Positions 37,401-47,609 of a DNA stretch of 64,000 nt are shown piece by piece. Both the position numbers and the translations under genes were made by a program. How positions within the stretch are numbered: the first letter of the stretch is position 1; each line of letters starts with the position of its first letter. Origin of the DNA: Tubulanus polymorphus (taxonomy: Eukaryota; Nemertea; Palaeonemertea; Tubulaniformes; Tubulanidae). The stretch lies in contig NC_134026.1 in assembly GCF_964204645.1 (NCBI RefSeq), positions 1 to 64,000 on the forward strand. Direction: 5' to 3'. Below the pieces are notes generated by a model. The model did no database searches and was not told the origin of the DNA. It worked only from the letters and a program-made list of their open reading frames with translations.

Positions 37401-38090
37401 CGGTGCAAGCTTTCAAACAATTTACAAAATTCCCTGAGTTTTCAATGTTATAACACGAAATTCCCTTAGGAGTTTCTTCATTTAAAATGGTACCATTTAT
37501 AAACTTTTGGTCAATAATAAATCGAGTTATCGAGGTCAGTGGCTACGAATCCTCGTAATAATTTTGTATAGTGGAACCTCATTTAAACAGAGGACGCTTC
37601 CAACCAATTTACAAAATTCCCTGAGGGATTTCTTCGTTTAAAATGTTACAATGTATCCACATTTCATGAAACACGTATTGATAAAGAAATGTTTGGTCAA
37701 TAGACATATGCTCTCCTGAGTTATCCGGGTTAGTGGCCACGATTCCACATAATTTCGTATAGTGGAACTTCATTAAAACAAATTTCAGGGAAAATCTGTT
37801 ATTTTAACCGATAGTTCTATATAAGTGAAACCTCATTACATCAAACCTAAGGGAACCAGAAAATCTGTTTGTCAATAATCAATAATTCATTAATATGCCT
37901 AAGTCTTAAGCTTGGGATGAAATTTTGGGTTTTATCTGATAAATCGTTACAGGCCTAAAGAACTTCCACAGTAACTATGTTCATTGTTAAACCGGTGATA
38001 TAATTAATATTTACGAGGCAATTTATAATTTTCTGCTTCAGCGAATTCATCTCTCTTATCGACATCGCCATTCATCAGTTTTTCTGCCAT
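34437..38090 (-). CDS. PANK: Pantothenate kinase (PANK1/2/3 family), 7 exons
   Basis: Catalyses ATP-dependent phosphorylation of pantothenate (vitamin B5), the first and rate-controlling step of coenzyme A synthesis. Exons on the minus strand: 38090-38015, 37375-37023, 36594-36347, 35923-35747, 35253-35130, 35045-34920 and 34496-34437. Phases agree at every junction and give 387 residues, against 370 for human PANK3. Visible family motifs: [19 protein letters not shown] (ATP site, about 26-44), [29 protein letters not shown] (its Glu is the expected catalytic base), [61 protein letters not shown] and the C-terminal GYFGATG. The start ATG is preceded in frame by TGA and, 19 bases upstream, by a splice acceptor, so an untranslated first exon lies further up. 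The N-terminus lacks a long mitochondrial or nuclear extension in this transcript. No broken motif is seen. Confidence 0.96.
34591..34792. mobile_element. Foldback element (near-perfect 200-bp hairpin) in a PANK intron
   Basis: Two arms of about 95 bases are almost perfect reverse complements. The outer ends read ACGAGTAAAATCCCACAATA at 34591 and its complement ending at 34792. Each arm contains CTGAAGAAGGGTGG, a short loop, and CCACCCGAAATATTTC. It lies in the intron between the last two PANK coding exons. No target duplication is obvious. Confidence 0.8.
34699..34728 (+). ncRNA. Hammerhead-like core motif
   Basis: CTGAAGA, one extra A, a six-base-pair stem (GGGTGG with CCACCC), then GAAA: the order and spacing of the conserved hammerhead ribozyme core (CUGANGA, stem II, GAAA). 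The extra base before stem II and the lack of a clear stem III with an allowed cleavage nucleotide argue against an active ribozyme. A minus-strand copy lies in the other arm (34655-34684). Confidence 0.25.
35288..35480 (+). mobile_element. tRNA-derived SINE in a PANK intron
   Basis: A-box-like AGTAGCTCAGTGAGAG (35297-35312) and a B box GGGTTTGAGTCCT (35358-35370), then about 100 bases of non-tRNA body. It lies between PANK coding exons 4 and 5, antisense to the gene. Confidence 0.55.
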
Positions 38091-38756
38091 CGCCACAAAC
38101 TCAAATCAACTGAAATAAACGATAAGATATTGATGCAATATTTGGTGACTGAAAGACGGCAAGTCGTGGGACTACGAGACATAATCCATCAGATTATGAT
38201 GTGCTCATTTAAGTCTTTACAATCAAAATAAGTTCATCATCGATTTTTCAACTCGTCATTCATATTTCGACCAATCAATGTGTTCGCGGTTGCATATCGA
38301 CGATACAGCATCAGAGAGGATAATCGGTTTCGTTCAGTACTTAGCACGACCGCTGGCCCATATGTCAGAAATGAATGTGATTTCGAATCGTTTTAAGAAA
38401 CGACAGTTACAAAAACTGATATATTTCCTATTATAGACTTATAAAAACTCAATTTACTTTTACTTTGTTTCTGATATACGATTCAACATTAACTGTAGCC
38501 CTGATATTTTAATAAAATTTGACTGTCAGAATAAAAATCATTTCCTGGTCTTGTTCACAATCACCACAGATCGGTTAGCAATTCAATTCGATTTTATTAG
38601 GAAACAAAAGACTATAATTAGAACTGCTTGCTTGTCATTTAGGTAGTTATATTATGAGAGGCTTACTCGTCTGGGGTCAGTTAATAGCTGTGGAACTTTC
38701 CATATGGCAGTGTGAATAGGAATAAAATAAAATTTGATTGGATTTGGTTAGTTGTG
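38091..38756. promoter_or_regulatory. Shared upstream region between PANK and PLPBP
   Basis: The two genes point away from one another, with only 666 bases between their start codons, and this must also contain the untranslated first exon of PANK. A CCAATC word lies at 38271-38276. No TATA box is evident near either start. A bidirectional promoter is inferred from layout, not shown. Confidence 0.45.
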
Positions 38757-40402
38757 ATGTATCGTAAAATGGCGGACGTTGAAGTGGTGAAAGCGCTGCG
38801 TTCAGTGATTGAAAGAGTTACTGCAGCTTGTGATCTTCGCGGATCGGTGAGTTTTTAAGTGCGAACAAAACCTCTCTATCTAAAGCATCTTTTGAGCTAT
38901 AAATTGTCACTTTTATCCGAACTATTGTATGTGTAATCGCCATTTAATGTAAGATTTTTTCTGCAATTCGCACCCGATTCATTCGCCATCTACCGGTTAT
39001 TTGTTTCAGAATGTAACTACTCGTTTAGTCGCTGTCAGTAAAACTAAACCCAAGGAACTCATATTTGCTACTTACGACGCTGGTCAAAGGCATTTCGGTG
39101 AAAATTATGTAAGAAAACATCAAAGATAAGCGTAAAATTCATCTTAGATTCATCACGACCTTTGAAATGATTCTTTTCTCGATGTTAAATAAGTTCAGAA
39201 ATTTACAGAATTTATGGTTTTGTTTTAGGTTCAAGAATTAGAAGAAAAAGGCCACGATAAAAGTGTATGTAAACCATTCCAGATGAAATAAGACATATCT
39301 ATGAATTTAGCGTATAATACTCTGTTGTGTTTCTCCTTTTTAAATTTCAGATATTAGAAAAATGTTCAGATATAAAATGGCATTTTATTGGTCACCTTCA
39401 ACGCAATAAAGTAAATAAAGTTACAGGTAAAATTGACAGGATCCGGTTCCAAGGTTATAATTCGAAAACTTAAGAGTTTACTGAACTCATTATGCTGTGG
39501 AGTTATGTGCTTGCTTTTTTATTCTCTCGCTGCTGCGACCACTTTATTTATTTCAGGTGTGCCAAATTTATTTATGGTTGAAACTGTTGACAGCGACAAA
39601 TTGGCAATGGCACTCAACAATTCGTGGCAGAAATGTGGCAAAGATGAACCATTGCGTATAATGGTACAAGTGAATACTAGTGGAGAACAAAGTAACTTCT
39701 AAATTTACCTATTTTACACAGACTTGTTAAACTCAGTGAAATTGTCTCTATTTTTGAGTTCTAATTTGTATTTCAATTTACCGAGTGTAACTCATTGACA
39801 AATGATATTTCACTGTATTTCAAAGTCTATTTCTTCATTTAACTGAATCAATTACGCGCTCTTTATTTTTGTAGATAAAAGTGGTTGTGAACCGAATGAA
39901 GTGACTGCTGTGGTAAAACATGTTTTAGAAACTTGTCCTCATCTGAAACTTCAAGGTCTAATGACGATAGGAGCATTTGATCATGATCTAAGCTCAGGAC
40001 CGAATCCGGACTTCCAGGTATTGCAAGTTTCCTTATCAGTTTTTGAAAATATTTGTCTGAAATGAAAGAAAGCTGCTTGATATGAATTTTTTTGTATGAA
40101 TTATTTATTTCAGAAATTAGTGCAGTGCAGAAAAGATGTCTGCAATAATCTAAAACTGGATGAAAATGATTTCGAACTGAGTATGGGAATGTCTAATGAT
40201 TTCGAACACGCTGTAAGTAGGAAAATCAGATTCAAATTTGATTTGATTTGTTTTTGTTAATGACTGATAGAATCAAATATAAATGGAATATTTTGAATTG
40301 TAGATAGAGGCAGGAAGCACTAATATACGAGTAGGAAGTACAATATTCGGATCCAGATCATACCCGACTAAACCATCTACAGAAACCCCAAACACTTCAT
40401 GA
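38757..40402 (+). CDS. PLPBP: Pyridoxal phosphate homeostasis protein (PLPBP/PROSC, YggS family), 8 exons
   Basis: Binds pyridoxal 5'-phosphate and buffers free vitamin B6 aldehyde; it has a TIM-barrel alanine-racemase-like fold without known catalysis. Exons: 38757-38846, 39010-39108, 39229-39264, 39351-39426, 39557-39691, 39875-40017, 40114-40212 and 40304-40402, all in phase, giving 258 residues (human 275). The PLP lysine is in LVAVSKTKP; other family landmarks are [52 protein letters not shown] and [14 protein letters not shown]. Two in-frame starts are possible: 38757 ([10 protein letters not shown]) or 38769 (MADVEV, better Kozak context AAAATGG, 254 residues). The longer one resembles the human start, MWRAGSM. 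Head-to-head with PANK. Confidence 0.95.
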
Positions 40403-40667
40403 TTTTGAAGCCGCCACAACCTCAACAAGTGGCATCTGAACAACTTTCCATCTTTTGCTCATTTGTGACGAATCCTGATAGATATATTTGTTTTTTTTTC
40501 AGATTAAGTTGTGATAAGTTGAAATGATTTTATGATTGTTACAGTATTTTGTGAAAGGACAGGATGAACTCATTACTCGAGTAGTTCCTGGTTCTTATTC
40601 ATATAGATTTTAAACTAACTTTGTATATTTGTGAAGAGCTTATTGAATATATAAATACAGTAAATGA

Positions 40668-40673
40668 AATAAA
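40668..40673 (+). terminator. Poly(A) signal of PLPBP
   Basis: AATAAA about 265 bases past the stop codon, the last before the next gene's upstream region. Confidence 0.6.
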
Positions 40674-40795
40674 TATCTCGTTGGTTTAACATTTCTGAAC
40701 GGGTTTAGTTGGGATTCGAGTCTGTTTAGTTCGTGCGTCTGTAGACTAGGAAATATCTCGCAGGTCACCGACATCAGGGACACCTCCCTGCCGAC

Positions 40796-40895
40796 ATCGA
40801 CCAATCAAAACGTCTAGACTGGTTGCCGGTCCCATTCGAAGATAGAGACCGGTAACCAGTCTAGTTAGGGCGTTGTCGTTGGCGCTGATTGGCTG
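40796..40895. promoter_or_regulatory. CCAAT boxes around an 18-bp inverted repeat upstream of the small membrane-protein gene
   Basis: CTAGACTGGTTGCCGGTC (40814-40831) and its complement at 40847-40864 match at 17 of 18 bases around a 15-base loop. A CCAATC word flanks it at 40801 and an inverted one (GATTGG) at about 40887. The block is GC-rich relative to its surroundings and lies between the PLPBP poly(A) signal and the start at 41136. This fits a TATA-less promoter; a small palindromic element is the alternative. Confidence 0.4.
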
Positions 40896-41135
40896 ACCAC
40901 GCGTGGCCGGTAAAACCTGAAGCGCGCGATCATTAGATGATATGTGGAGCCAACCAGGAAGTAAATGTAATGTGTAAATTTTGCATTTTCTTCAAATAAA
41001 TTGTCACGTAAATAACCAGTATTCCCCGATCTGGAATGAAATCGAATCGTTCGATTGAATATCTATATTTTGCAGCCCCAGTCAAACAGTAGTACTGGAT
41101 TACCGGTACTAGAACCTGAGAGAGATGTGTGAGAC

Positions 41136-41530
41136 ATGACGTCATCATCGGCAAAAAGAGAAGTTTTTGACGTGAAAGCTGAATTAGAAAAACAACCGGA
41201 AAAAACTGAACATGACACGAGTGAGAATGAAGAAAACAGACCGTAAATATCATTCTTAGATTTTGAAAGAACGAGAGAGAGATTTTTATATTCATTATTG
41301 ATAAAGATAGAAACTTTTTAAATTGTAGTCAATTTGGAATCAAGAGACGAAACAAAGACGAACGAACAAAAAACACGGCAAAACAACTGGAAATAATGCT
41401 TAAAAAACAGAAAGAACACGAAGTTCAAAGACATCATCGAATTTCAGTATCGAGTGTTTATATCGGTGTTGGTATAGCAGTAGGGCTGATAGGGGTTGGG
41501 GTTGGTTTGTATCGACTATTCGCAACTTGA
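41136..41530 (+). CDS. Predicted 102-aa tail-anchored small membrane protein, 2 exons
   Basis: I do not recognise the family. Exons 41136-41242 and 41329-41530 join in phase (CC|T) with a GT-AG intron of 86 bases. The start ATG has an in-frame TGA two codons upstream, and AATAAA words follow at 41554 and 42167. The protein is hydrophilic and highly charged for about 77 residues: an acidic, Glu-rich first part, then a basic stretch (FGIKRRNKDERTK) and a predicted helix with KQLEIMLKKQKEHEVQRHHR. One hydrophobic segment of about 20 residues follows (VYIGVGIAVGLIGVGVGLY) and only RLFAT remains after it. No N-terminal signal peptide is seen. This layout is typical of tail-anchored proteins of the ER, mitochondrial outer membrane or peroxisome. 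The Gly-rich helix (GxGxxxG) could mediate dimer packing. Function is unknown. Confidence 0.7.
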
Positions 41531-42166
41531 AGTCAACTAATTTCAGTGCCTTTAATAAACAGTTGTTCTTCATCTATTGCATTTTTTAATATCTATCAGT
41601 TTTATTGTATTCTCTGTATTTCAATCAGTGACCGTGTCGGTCTCTAACGGTTTATGCCGGTCTCTAATAAACAGTCTATACCTATTAGATTCAATTTGTC
41701 TGTGGGAAATTGCTGCAGTTAGGTATTTTCTGATACATTTGTATTTGTTCAGTGATGCGCGGTTGTGTATGCGCCTTGGTAGCTCGTTACTATAAACGTC
41801 AGGGGAACAGAAAGTGTCATGACATGACTATTATCAGTTATTACAAACTTGTTTAATTTGTTGTAGTTGTATAAATCATACGTTGATAGTTAATGGCGAC
41901 AAGTTCGACTGTATTTGAGATGAAATTCTAATTTGTTTGTAAACTGATCTGAGATTATAGTGTCGAGGATTCACTGTGAAATGTAGTTTAGTTTGTCATG
42001 AAATTTGGACGATTCATTTCTAATACATCGTACTTTGAACCTTTTTGTAAAGATGTTTGTATAGCATTCTGTTAATCTCTGTTAAACAGCATTACTAGAT
42101 AATCTGCGATATAAATCTATATGAACAATGAATTTTAGAATTGATTTGACAATTGTTATTGTTATC

Positions 42167-42172
42167 AATAAA
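42167..42172 (+). terminator. Poly(A) signal of the small membrane-protein gene
   Basis: AATAAA in a TCAATAAAAG context about 640 bases past the stop. An alternative AATAAA at 41554-41559 is only 24 bases past the stop. Confidence 0.45.
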
Positions 42173-42440
42173 AGATTGATTGATTTTTGAATTGATGAAA
42201 GTTCTGGTCTTCATTTCCTTGAATCCACTTCATGTTATAGAATCGTAAAAGACTAAACGACTCAAGCTGACTATTATCAGAGGTGCTCTTCAGAAACTAA
42301 AGATGATGTTAAAAGGCTGGAGAAATAAAGACTAAGAGTCTACAGTAGAGTGACCTTGGAATGGTGTAAAAATCAATCTGCGTTTTATCAATTCATTTAC
42401 TTTCTACATACAAGGTTATCAAATGGCATTGAACATTGAA

Positions 42441-42446
42441 TTTATT
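42441..42446 (-). terminator. Poly(A) signal of the secreted PLL-propeller gene
   Basis: AATAAA on the minus strand, about 140 bases past the stop at 42587. It faces the plus-strand signal at 42167, so the two genes are convergent with about 270 bases between signals. Confidence 0.55.
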
Positions 42447-42586
42447 GGCGTTTTCCAGGGAAAATTAGGCTTGTTTTTATTTGATAATTTTTTTTTTCAT
42501 TTCTAATCTTTCACTATCAGTAGTTATCAGTTTTAGCTGTTAAAATACACACGTATGATCGGGTTATTATCACATAAAGGAGAATA

Positions 42587-45500
42587 TTAGAATTTCAGAA
42601 TTCTGTTTTGACGTTGTTCCGCATCTAAACTGCGGCGTCTGTTATACAGCGCCGGACGAATTAGATAACTGAGACCTTTATCAACATCGTCTTGTAATGA
42701 AATACATGCAGCTACGATTCGACCTATTGACATTCCTCCCTGTTCGTAAGCGTCTATCTGTTGAATAGCGTTTTGAGCAGCTCTGATATCTCCGTAAATC
42801 TCGTATCTATTCTTGTATAAGATGAAAAGTTCCTCGGCGACTTTCACGACGAACGATCCACAATCACCTGACGTGCACGAAATCAAAGACTTGATGAATC
42901 CGATAATTTTAAACGCTATCTCCGTTTCGGAACACGCCATGAACGCTTCGTATAAATCTTTTAAACCGAATCCAATATTTCTGAGGCCTTCGTCAAACTG
43001 CGAATACAACACGAGACATTCAGATTATTATTGAAAATGTCTTACGGGATTAAAATCGAAGTGGTTTAATTTTTCTTACCTTCCCGGCGGTAAATGAAGT
43101 AAACGCGTTATGGAAATCTGCGACAGTTTTTTCACCGTCTTTGACGCATTCGGTGATATTCATTCTAGTCTCCTCTCCTAAACCTCGGAGCATTCCCTTA
43201 AATAACTGTTCCCAATTCGCATCCTTCGAGGAGCTACTACTTATTAAATCTATAACAACAAATGTAGTGTCCAAGTGACGAGCTTGTTTCATTTCGGGAC
43301 AACTTTCAGGGGCGGGCCTTTGAAATTTGGAAGGCAGAGTCCAGTTGTTTAGTTAACACATTCTGAATTTGCTTTCACCTCTTTTCGAACCTGATGACTT
43401 GTATCCCTTTGGAAAAATAATGGCTATTGAGCTAATGTTATGCGACCAAAAACATGGGAACTTTGGATAAGTGTCGCATATCCTTCGAATTGATACCACG
43501 ATTAGAATCGCTCACTTCACTGGCCATGGATAGATTTACGAAAAATACACTGTATTTTTCTAATGGATAATGATGAAACTAAAGAAAGAATTGACTCAGA
43601 TAGAACATACCTGTGTGTATGACGCTTGTGAATTCTCGATTTACTAAATATCTAACTTCATATTGACCAGCTGGTAAAAACATGCGCATATAAACCTTAC
43701 CCTGAGGTACCGGTTTACTGAGCGGGTTCTGCCCTCCTTGAACATATCTGTTAGAAAATCATAATCACGAATTAGCAATTAATCCTCAAACTGAATTGAT
43801 TAAGTGGTTGTTATTACCTGAAGTCGATGTATTTATCATTAGAAGCAGATTTCGGGTAGATTCCGATCCAGTCGTTAGCTGTCGCCTCGTCTTCAGGTAC
43901 CGACCATATAGCTGATGTGCTACCACCAAATCCTATTGTTTTATTAGATACTTTCAGAGTTCTAGTTTCAGTCATACTTTCTATCTAAATAATGTGTTGA
44001 AAAAGAAGGCGTACATACTGAAAGTGCCCCAACGTTAGGGGGGATCTAGAATTATATACGTACGAGTGAAATGAGGGGAGGGGGATGTAGCTAGGAAAAG
44101 ACGACTTAAAGCATTTGAGGACTACTTAAAACCTCGTAGGCCCCTACGTTACTTTAACTGTAAAACTGAATGGATTCATAAAAACGTATTCAAGAAAGAT
44201 ATTGAGGCCATAAAAAAGTAGTTGAAATATAGATTGAAGATGATGCGCCGCAAACCTTGTCACCGGCAGTTACAACATGAGCGGTCCACCAACCAGCTTC
44301 ATTCTGTGCCACGAACGGTAAAGACACGATTGAACCACTCGCAGGACGCCCTACAGATTCCCAATCTTCATATTTAGCTCCTTTTTCCAATTGCCAAGTG
44401 TGCCACAAACTAGACGAATAAAAGATAAAATAGTCCAACATCAGTATTCCTGAAGATGACAATAGTTGAGACTTTGAATAAACTGATATATGTTGGAAAC
44501 TTATCGGACTTAATTTTTCATTCTTAATCTGGGACTTTTTATATCATCGTCACAACACGGACTCAGGAATATTTCGTAAATGGTTATTAAACGGATAAGA
44601 TATTTTCAGTTTGTGTTAACCTCAGAGGTTCAAAATAATTGTCTTTTCAAAATACATATTACAGAGATATTTGTCTTACTTTCCATCGCCACCGACAGTG
44701 AATAATTCTATGCCACGATGTATGTTATACCCGACTGTAAAACCGTTCACATTAGAAGCTGGTTTCGGTGTCTACAAAAATATGAGATGGTTACGTATAT
44801 CCGGAAAGCTTATCGCTCACAACATTATGACATAAACACGAAATACGACATAGATTTAATCGTTATGGGTTTGATGTCGCTGAACCGAGCTATCAAAACA
44901 CATAAACACAAATCTGTTTCGTATTTTGGGTTTATGTCGCGCGCTAAGCTTCACAAAACAGGAAACAAGCTTTCCGCAATTAGGCGTTTTATTGGAACGA
45001 TGCAAATGTCCTGACTGATTGATTCAATTCTCCAAGACTTATCTTTTCGTACAATCATTAAAATATCTGAATCTATAATCAATCTAATATAGTTTTCTAA
45101 TGCGGATTTCATTCAGGCTACAATGAATTATGAAATGAGTGGAATTAAAATCGATACCTTGGCGTGCATTTTGTACCAAACAGACCAGGTACAGTATCCC
45201 CATGGATTCGGTACAGCGTCGCACGTCGTCTGCCAAACTTTATGCAATAAACCGTCTTTACCGTACGCAAATACTTCACTTCTTCCGTTAAAGAAACTCT
45301 TGTCCATCGCATGAGCTATCGGTCGAATAGTGGGCACCATTGCTGCCTGACCCCAGCCTTAAGGAAATCGTAAGATATGAATGGAATAATGTTGGGATGA
45401 ACTATGGCGACGTTTTAGGCGCTGTACTAGATGGAACTTATGCTCAAAGAGATCTGATGATAGACGTAATATAGGTTTACTGACTATCAAATATATACAT

Positions 45501-47070
45501 ATAATAACATAGATACATTTTATTGACGGTTATTGAGATATTGAAGCTTTTTGAACAAACATTCCGTGAAATACATTGATTAGATTAAATAAAGCTGTAT
45601 TTTTTTGTTCCTCTGAAGATGAGGTTTAGTTTTAACCTCGAAATTGTCAGGAAATCTGTTTCTACAAATCTAACTGTGGGTTTTTTATTCGTTATCAGTG
45701 AAATAAATTTTATTGTCAGAAAACTAGACGGAAAAATAGTAAATCCATATTTTGTTGCATTTTAACTGATAACATTAATATCTCAGTGTATTTCGACGAT
45801 TTAGTGATAAGCTCTGTTTGTTTTATCTACGCATCGCCATGTATTTTCATTTGATAAATTGTGGCTGTTTCGCGGTCTACTTACTCAATGTTCTCCACGA
45901 AGCCCAACTTCCATCTTTCCATTGCCAGGTTCTGTAAACTTTAGTGTCAGTAAATATAGCGAACGCTTCGAATGCTCCCGAGTACGGGTTGAGAACCAGA
46001 CTGACGTCACTGAGTAACTGGCCACCGATATCTAACCATCTAGTATAGACCTTACCAAACCTGTGGGTAGTTTGCATTAGAGTGGATTTCGAATGCTGCG
46101 TCCGGGCGAATACGTAGAGGATTTGTTGACGTTTTTGGACGAACAGTCGATCTCTACCGACTAGCTTAGCATTTGAGTCGAACGGTAGATAACCAGTTTG
46201 AACTAATCTTCTGAACTTATCAAATCCGCCGCAACCAGAAGCCTTCACTGAAATAGAAATACAAAAATCGATCATACGTTATTTTTCAACATGGATTTAT
46301 AATGAGAAAGAGTTCAAACTGTAATCAAATTATTTCTATTTAGAAAAATAGGTTTATCCTTTTATGATTATGAGATTCTTATTTAGCGTTATTCGTACTA
46401 CAGTCAACCTCGGTTAATCCGTTAAACTGTATAAGTGCTTATTCCGTATAAACAAATTGGTCCCATTTTTCAGTAACGTTATTCCCTTTAAAATTCTGTA
46501 TCAAATCGGGACTATAAAATTAGGTCAACCAAATTTAGATTTGAACTTTGGCACGGCAGATGCTAAAATGAAAGTAAATACGCAAAAACCAGGATTTCGT
46601 AAAATAGAAGCCATTTTACGTGAAATGAAATGACGGTTTTTAAAAAACTTAAAGATTAGAAAGTAATTTTCTTAAAGCGTATTTGTTTCTTACAATCTAT
46701 TCAATAATGTGTGCGTCATGATAATAAAAGTGAATAATCATTTACCAGATTGAGTACTGACGTAAACCTGACCATCTGAAAACTGCGCATAAACGTGAGT
46801 CGTATTGTCAATATCTTGTGACGTCACTGCATTAGAAACTGGAAATAACGTCGCAGTCGGATTGTCGAATATTGTCCAAGCGCTCCATTTCATATCACTG
46901 GCGGCCGTGGCGCATTTTACACCGGTCGAATCGGCGTAAAAAGCGAGTTGATGAAATCCGGGATTCAAAAGATCTATCGTTACGTCCAGTCTCCTATCAA
47001 CCGAGGACGCATCGATCCGTACTAACAGCGCACCGGAAAACAGTAACAGAAACGTGACAACTTCCATCAT
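42587..47070 (-). CDS. Secreted PLL-like beta-propeller protein with DWIGIYP domain and unknown helical C-terminus, 9 exons
   Basis: Exons on the minus strand: 47070-46746, 46247-45885, 45342-45158, 44771-44680, 44409-44256, 43984-43818, 43747-43611, 43249-43080 and 42997-42587; phases agree throughout, giving 667 residues. The start has an in-frame upstream TGA. Residues 1-22 form a signal peptide (EVVTFLLLFSGALLVRIDAS). Residues about 25-370 repeat a blade pattern with W-x-x-W ends: WSAWTIFDNP, FAIFTDTKVYRTWQWKDG, EVFAYGKDGLLHKVWQ and ELFTVGGDGNLWHTWQLEKG. This is how PLL/DUF346-type propeller lectins look. Residues about 377-475 contain NDWIGIYPKSASNDKYIDFR and LPAGQYEVRYLVN, like SKICH or related beta-sandwich domains. 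Residues 476-667 are mainly helical with a few Cys (MACSETE, SCTSGDCGS) and match no family I know. Acceptors of exons 3 and 8 were chosen by phase among near alternatives. Sugar binding is inferred. Confidence 0.85.
44805..44955. mobile_element. MITE-like inverted repeat in intron 3 of the secreted-protein gene
   Basis: Imperfect inverted ends: AAGCTTATCGC and GACATAAACACGAAATACGA on the left against TCGTATTTTGGGTTTATGTC and GCGCTAAGCTT on the right. The whole is about 150 bases. It creates the false plus ORF 44718-45014. Confidence 0.5.
45613..45643 (+). ncRNA. Second hammerhead-like core motif
   Basis: CTGAAGA, one extra T, a six-base-pair stem (GAGGTT with AACCTC, seven-base loop), then GAAA. 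Same layout as the motif at 34699 but with a different stem sequence, so the pairing is preserved while the bases differ. It lies in intron 2 of the secreted-protein gene, antisense to it. Flanking stems I and III are not evident. Confidence 0.25.
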
Positions 47071-47507
47071 TGACTTATAGGAACCTCAATTTGAGCTATA
47101 TTTACTTCAGTTCGCTGCTATATGTATCGCGGGGGGGATCGTTATCTGATCTCCGTGCGTCACATTATTATGATAAACACATGCATTTTTAATCTTATCG
47201 TTAATGGTTCAATCATTATTAATCATTGAATTCACGATCTAGACTCAAGAGCGCGAATGTGACAGCGAAAAATGGTGGAAATTATATATTCGATGGAGTT
47301 GAAAATAATCTCATTTGCGTCATCATAATAAACCGACCTACAGTTTGTGGAAGTAGAACTTGGAAGAATATCGGGCGTTGTCCGACAATTGAACTGCGCT
47401 TTTGACAAGTTTTTTTTAGCGTTTAATAAAGCGAATTCATTTTATCAGAATAACCTTCAGGTATTGATAGTGGCTACATCTATATCTTTGTCGTCGTCAT
47501 TCTCCAA

Positions 47508-47609
47508 GAGAACATTTCAAAGCGCAAAAACAATTTTCAGAGCGCAAAAACAATTTTCAAAGCGCAAAAACAATTTTCAAAGCGCAAAAACAATTTTCAA
47601 AGCGCAAAA
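47508..47609. repeat. 20-bp tandem repeat, about 5 copies
   Basis: Copies of AGCGCAAAAACAATTTTCAA, upstream of the secreted-protein gene start. Confidence 0.92.

Noticed and set aside
36347-37416. Other-frame ORFs over PANK exons
   Set aside because: Shadows of the PANK coding frame, which matches the family throughout.
44718-45340. Plus-strand ORFs overlapping the secreted-protein gene
   Set aside because: They lie in its intron (over the inverted-repeat element) or antisense to its coding exon 3, whose minus-strand frame has consistent splice phases.
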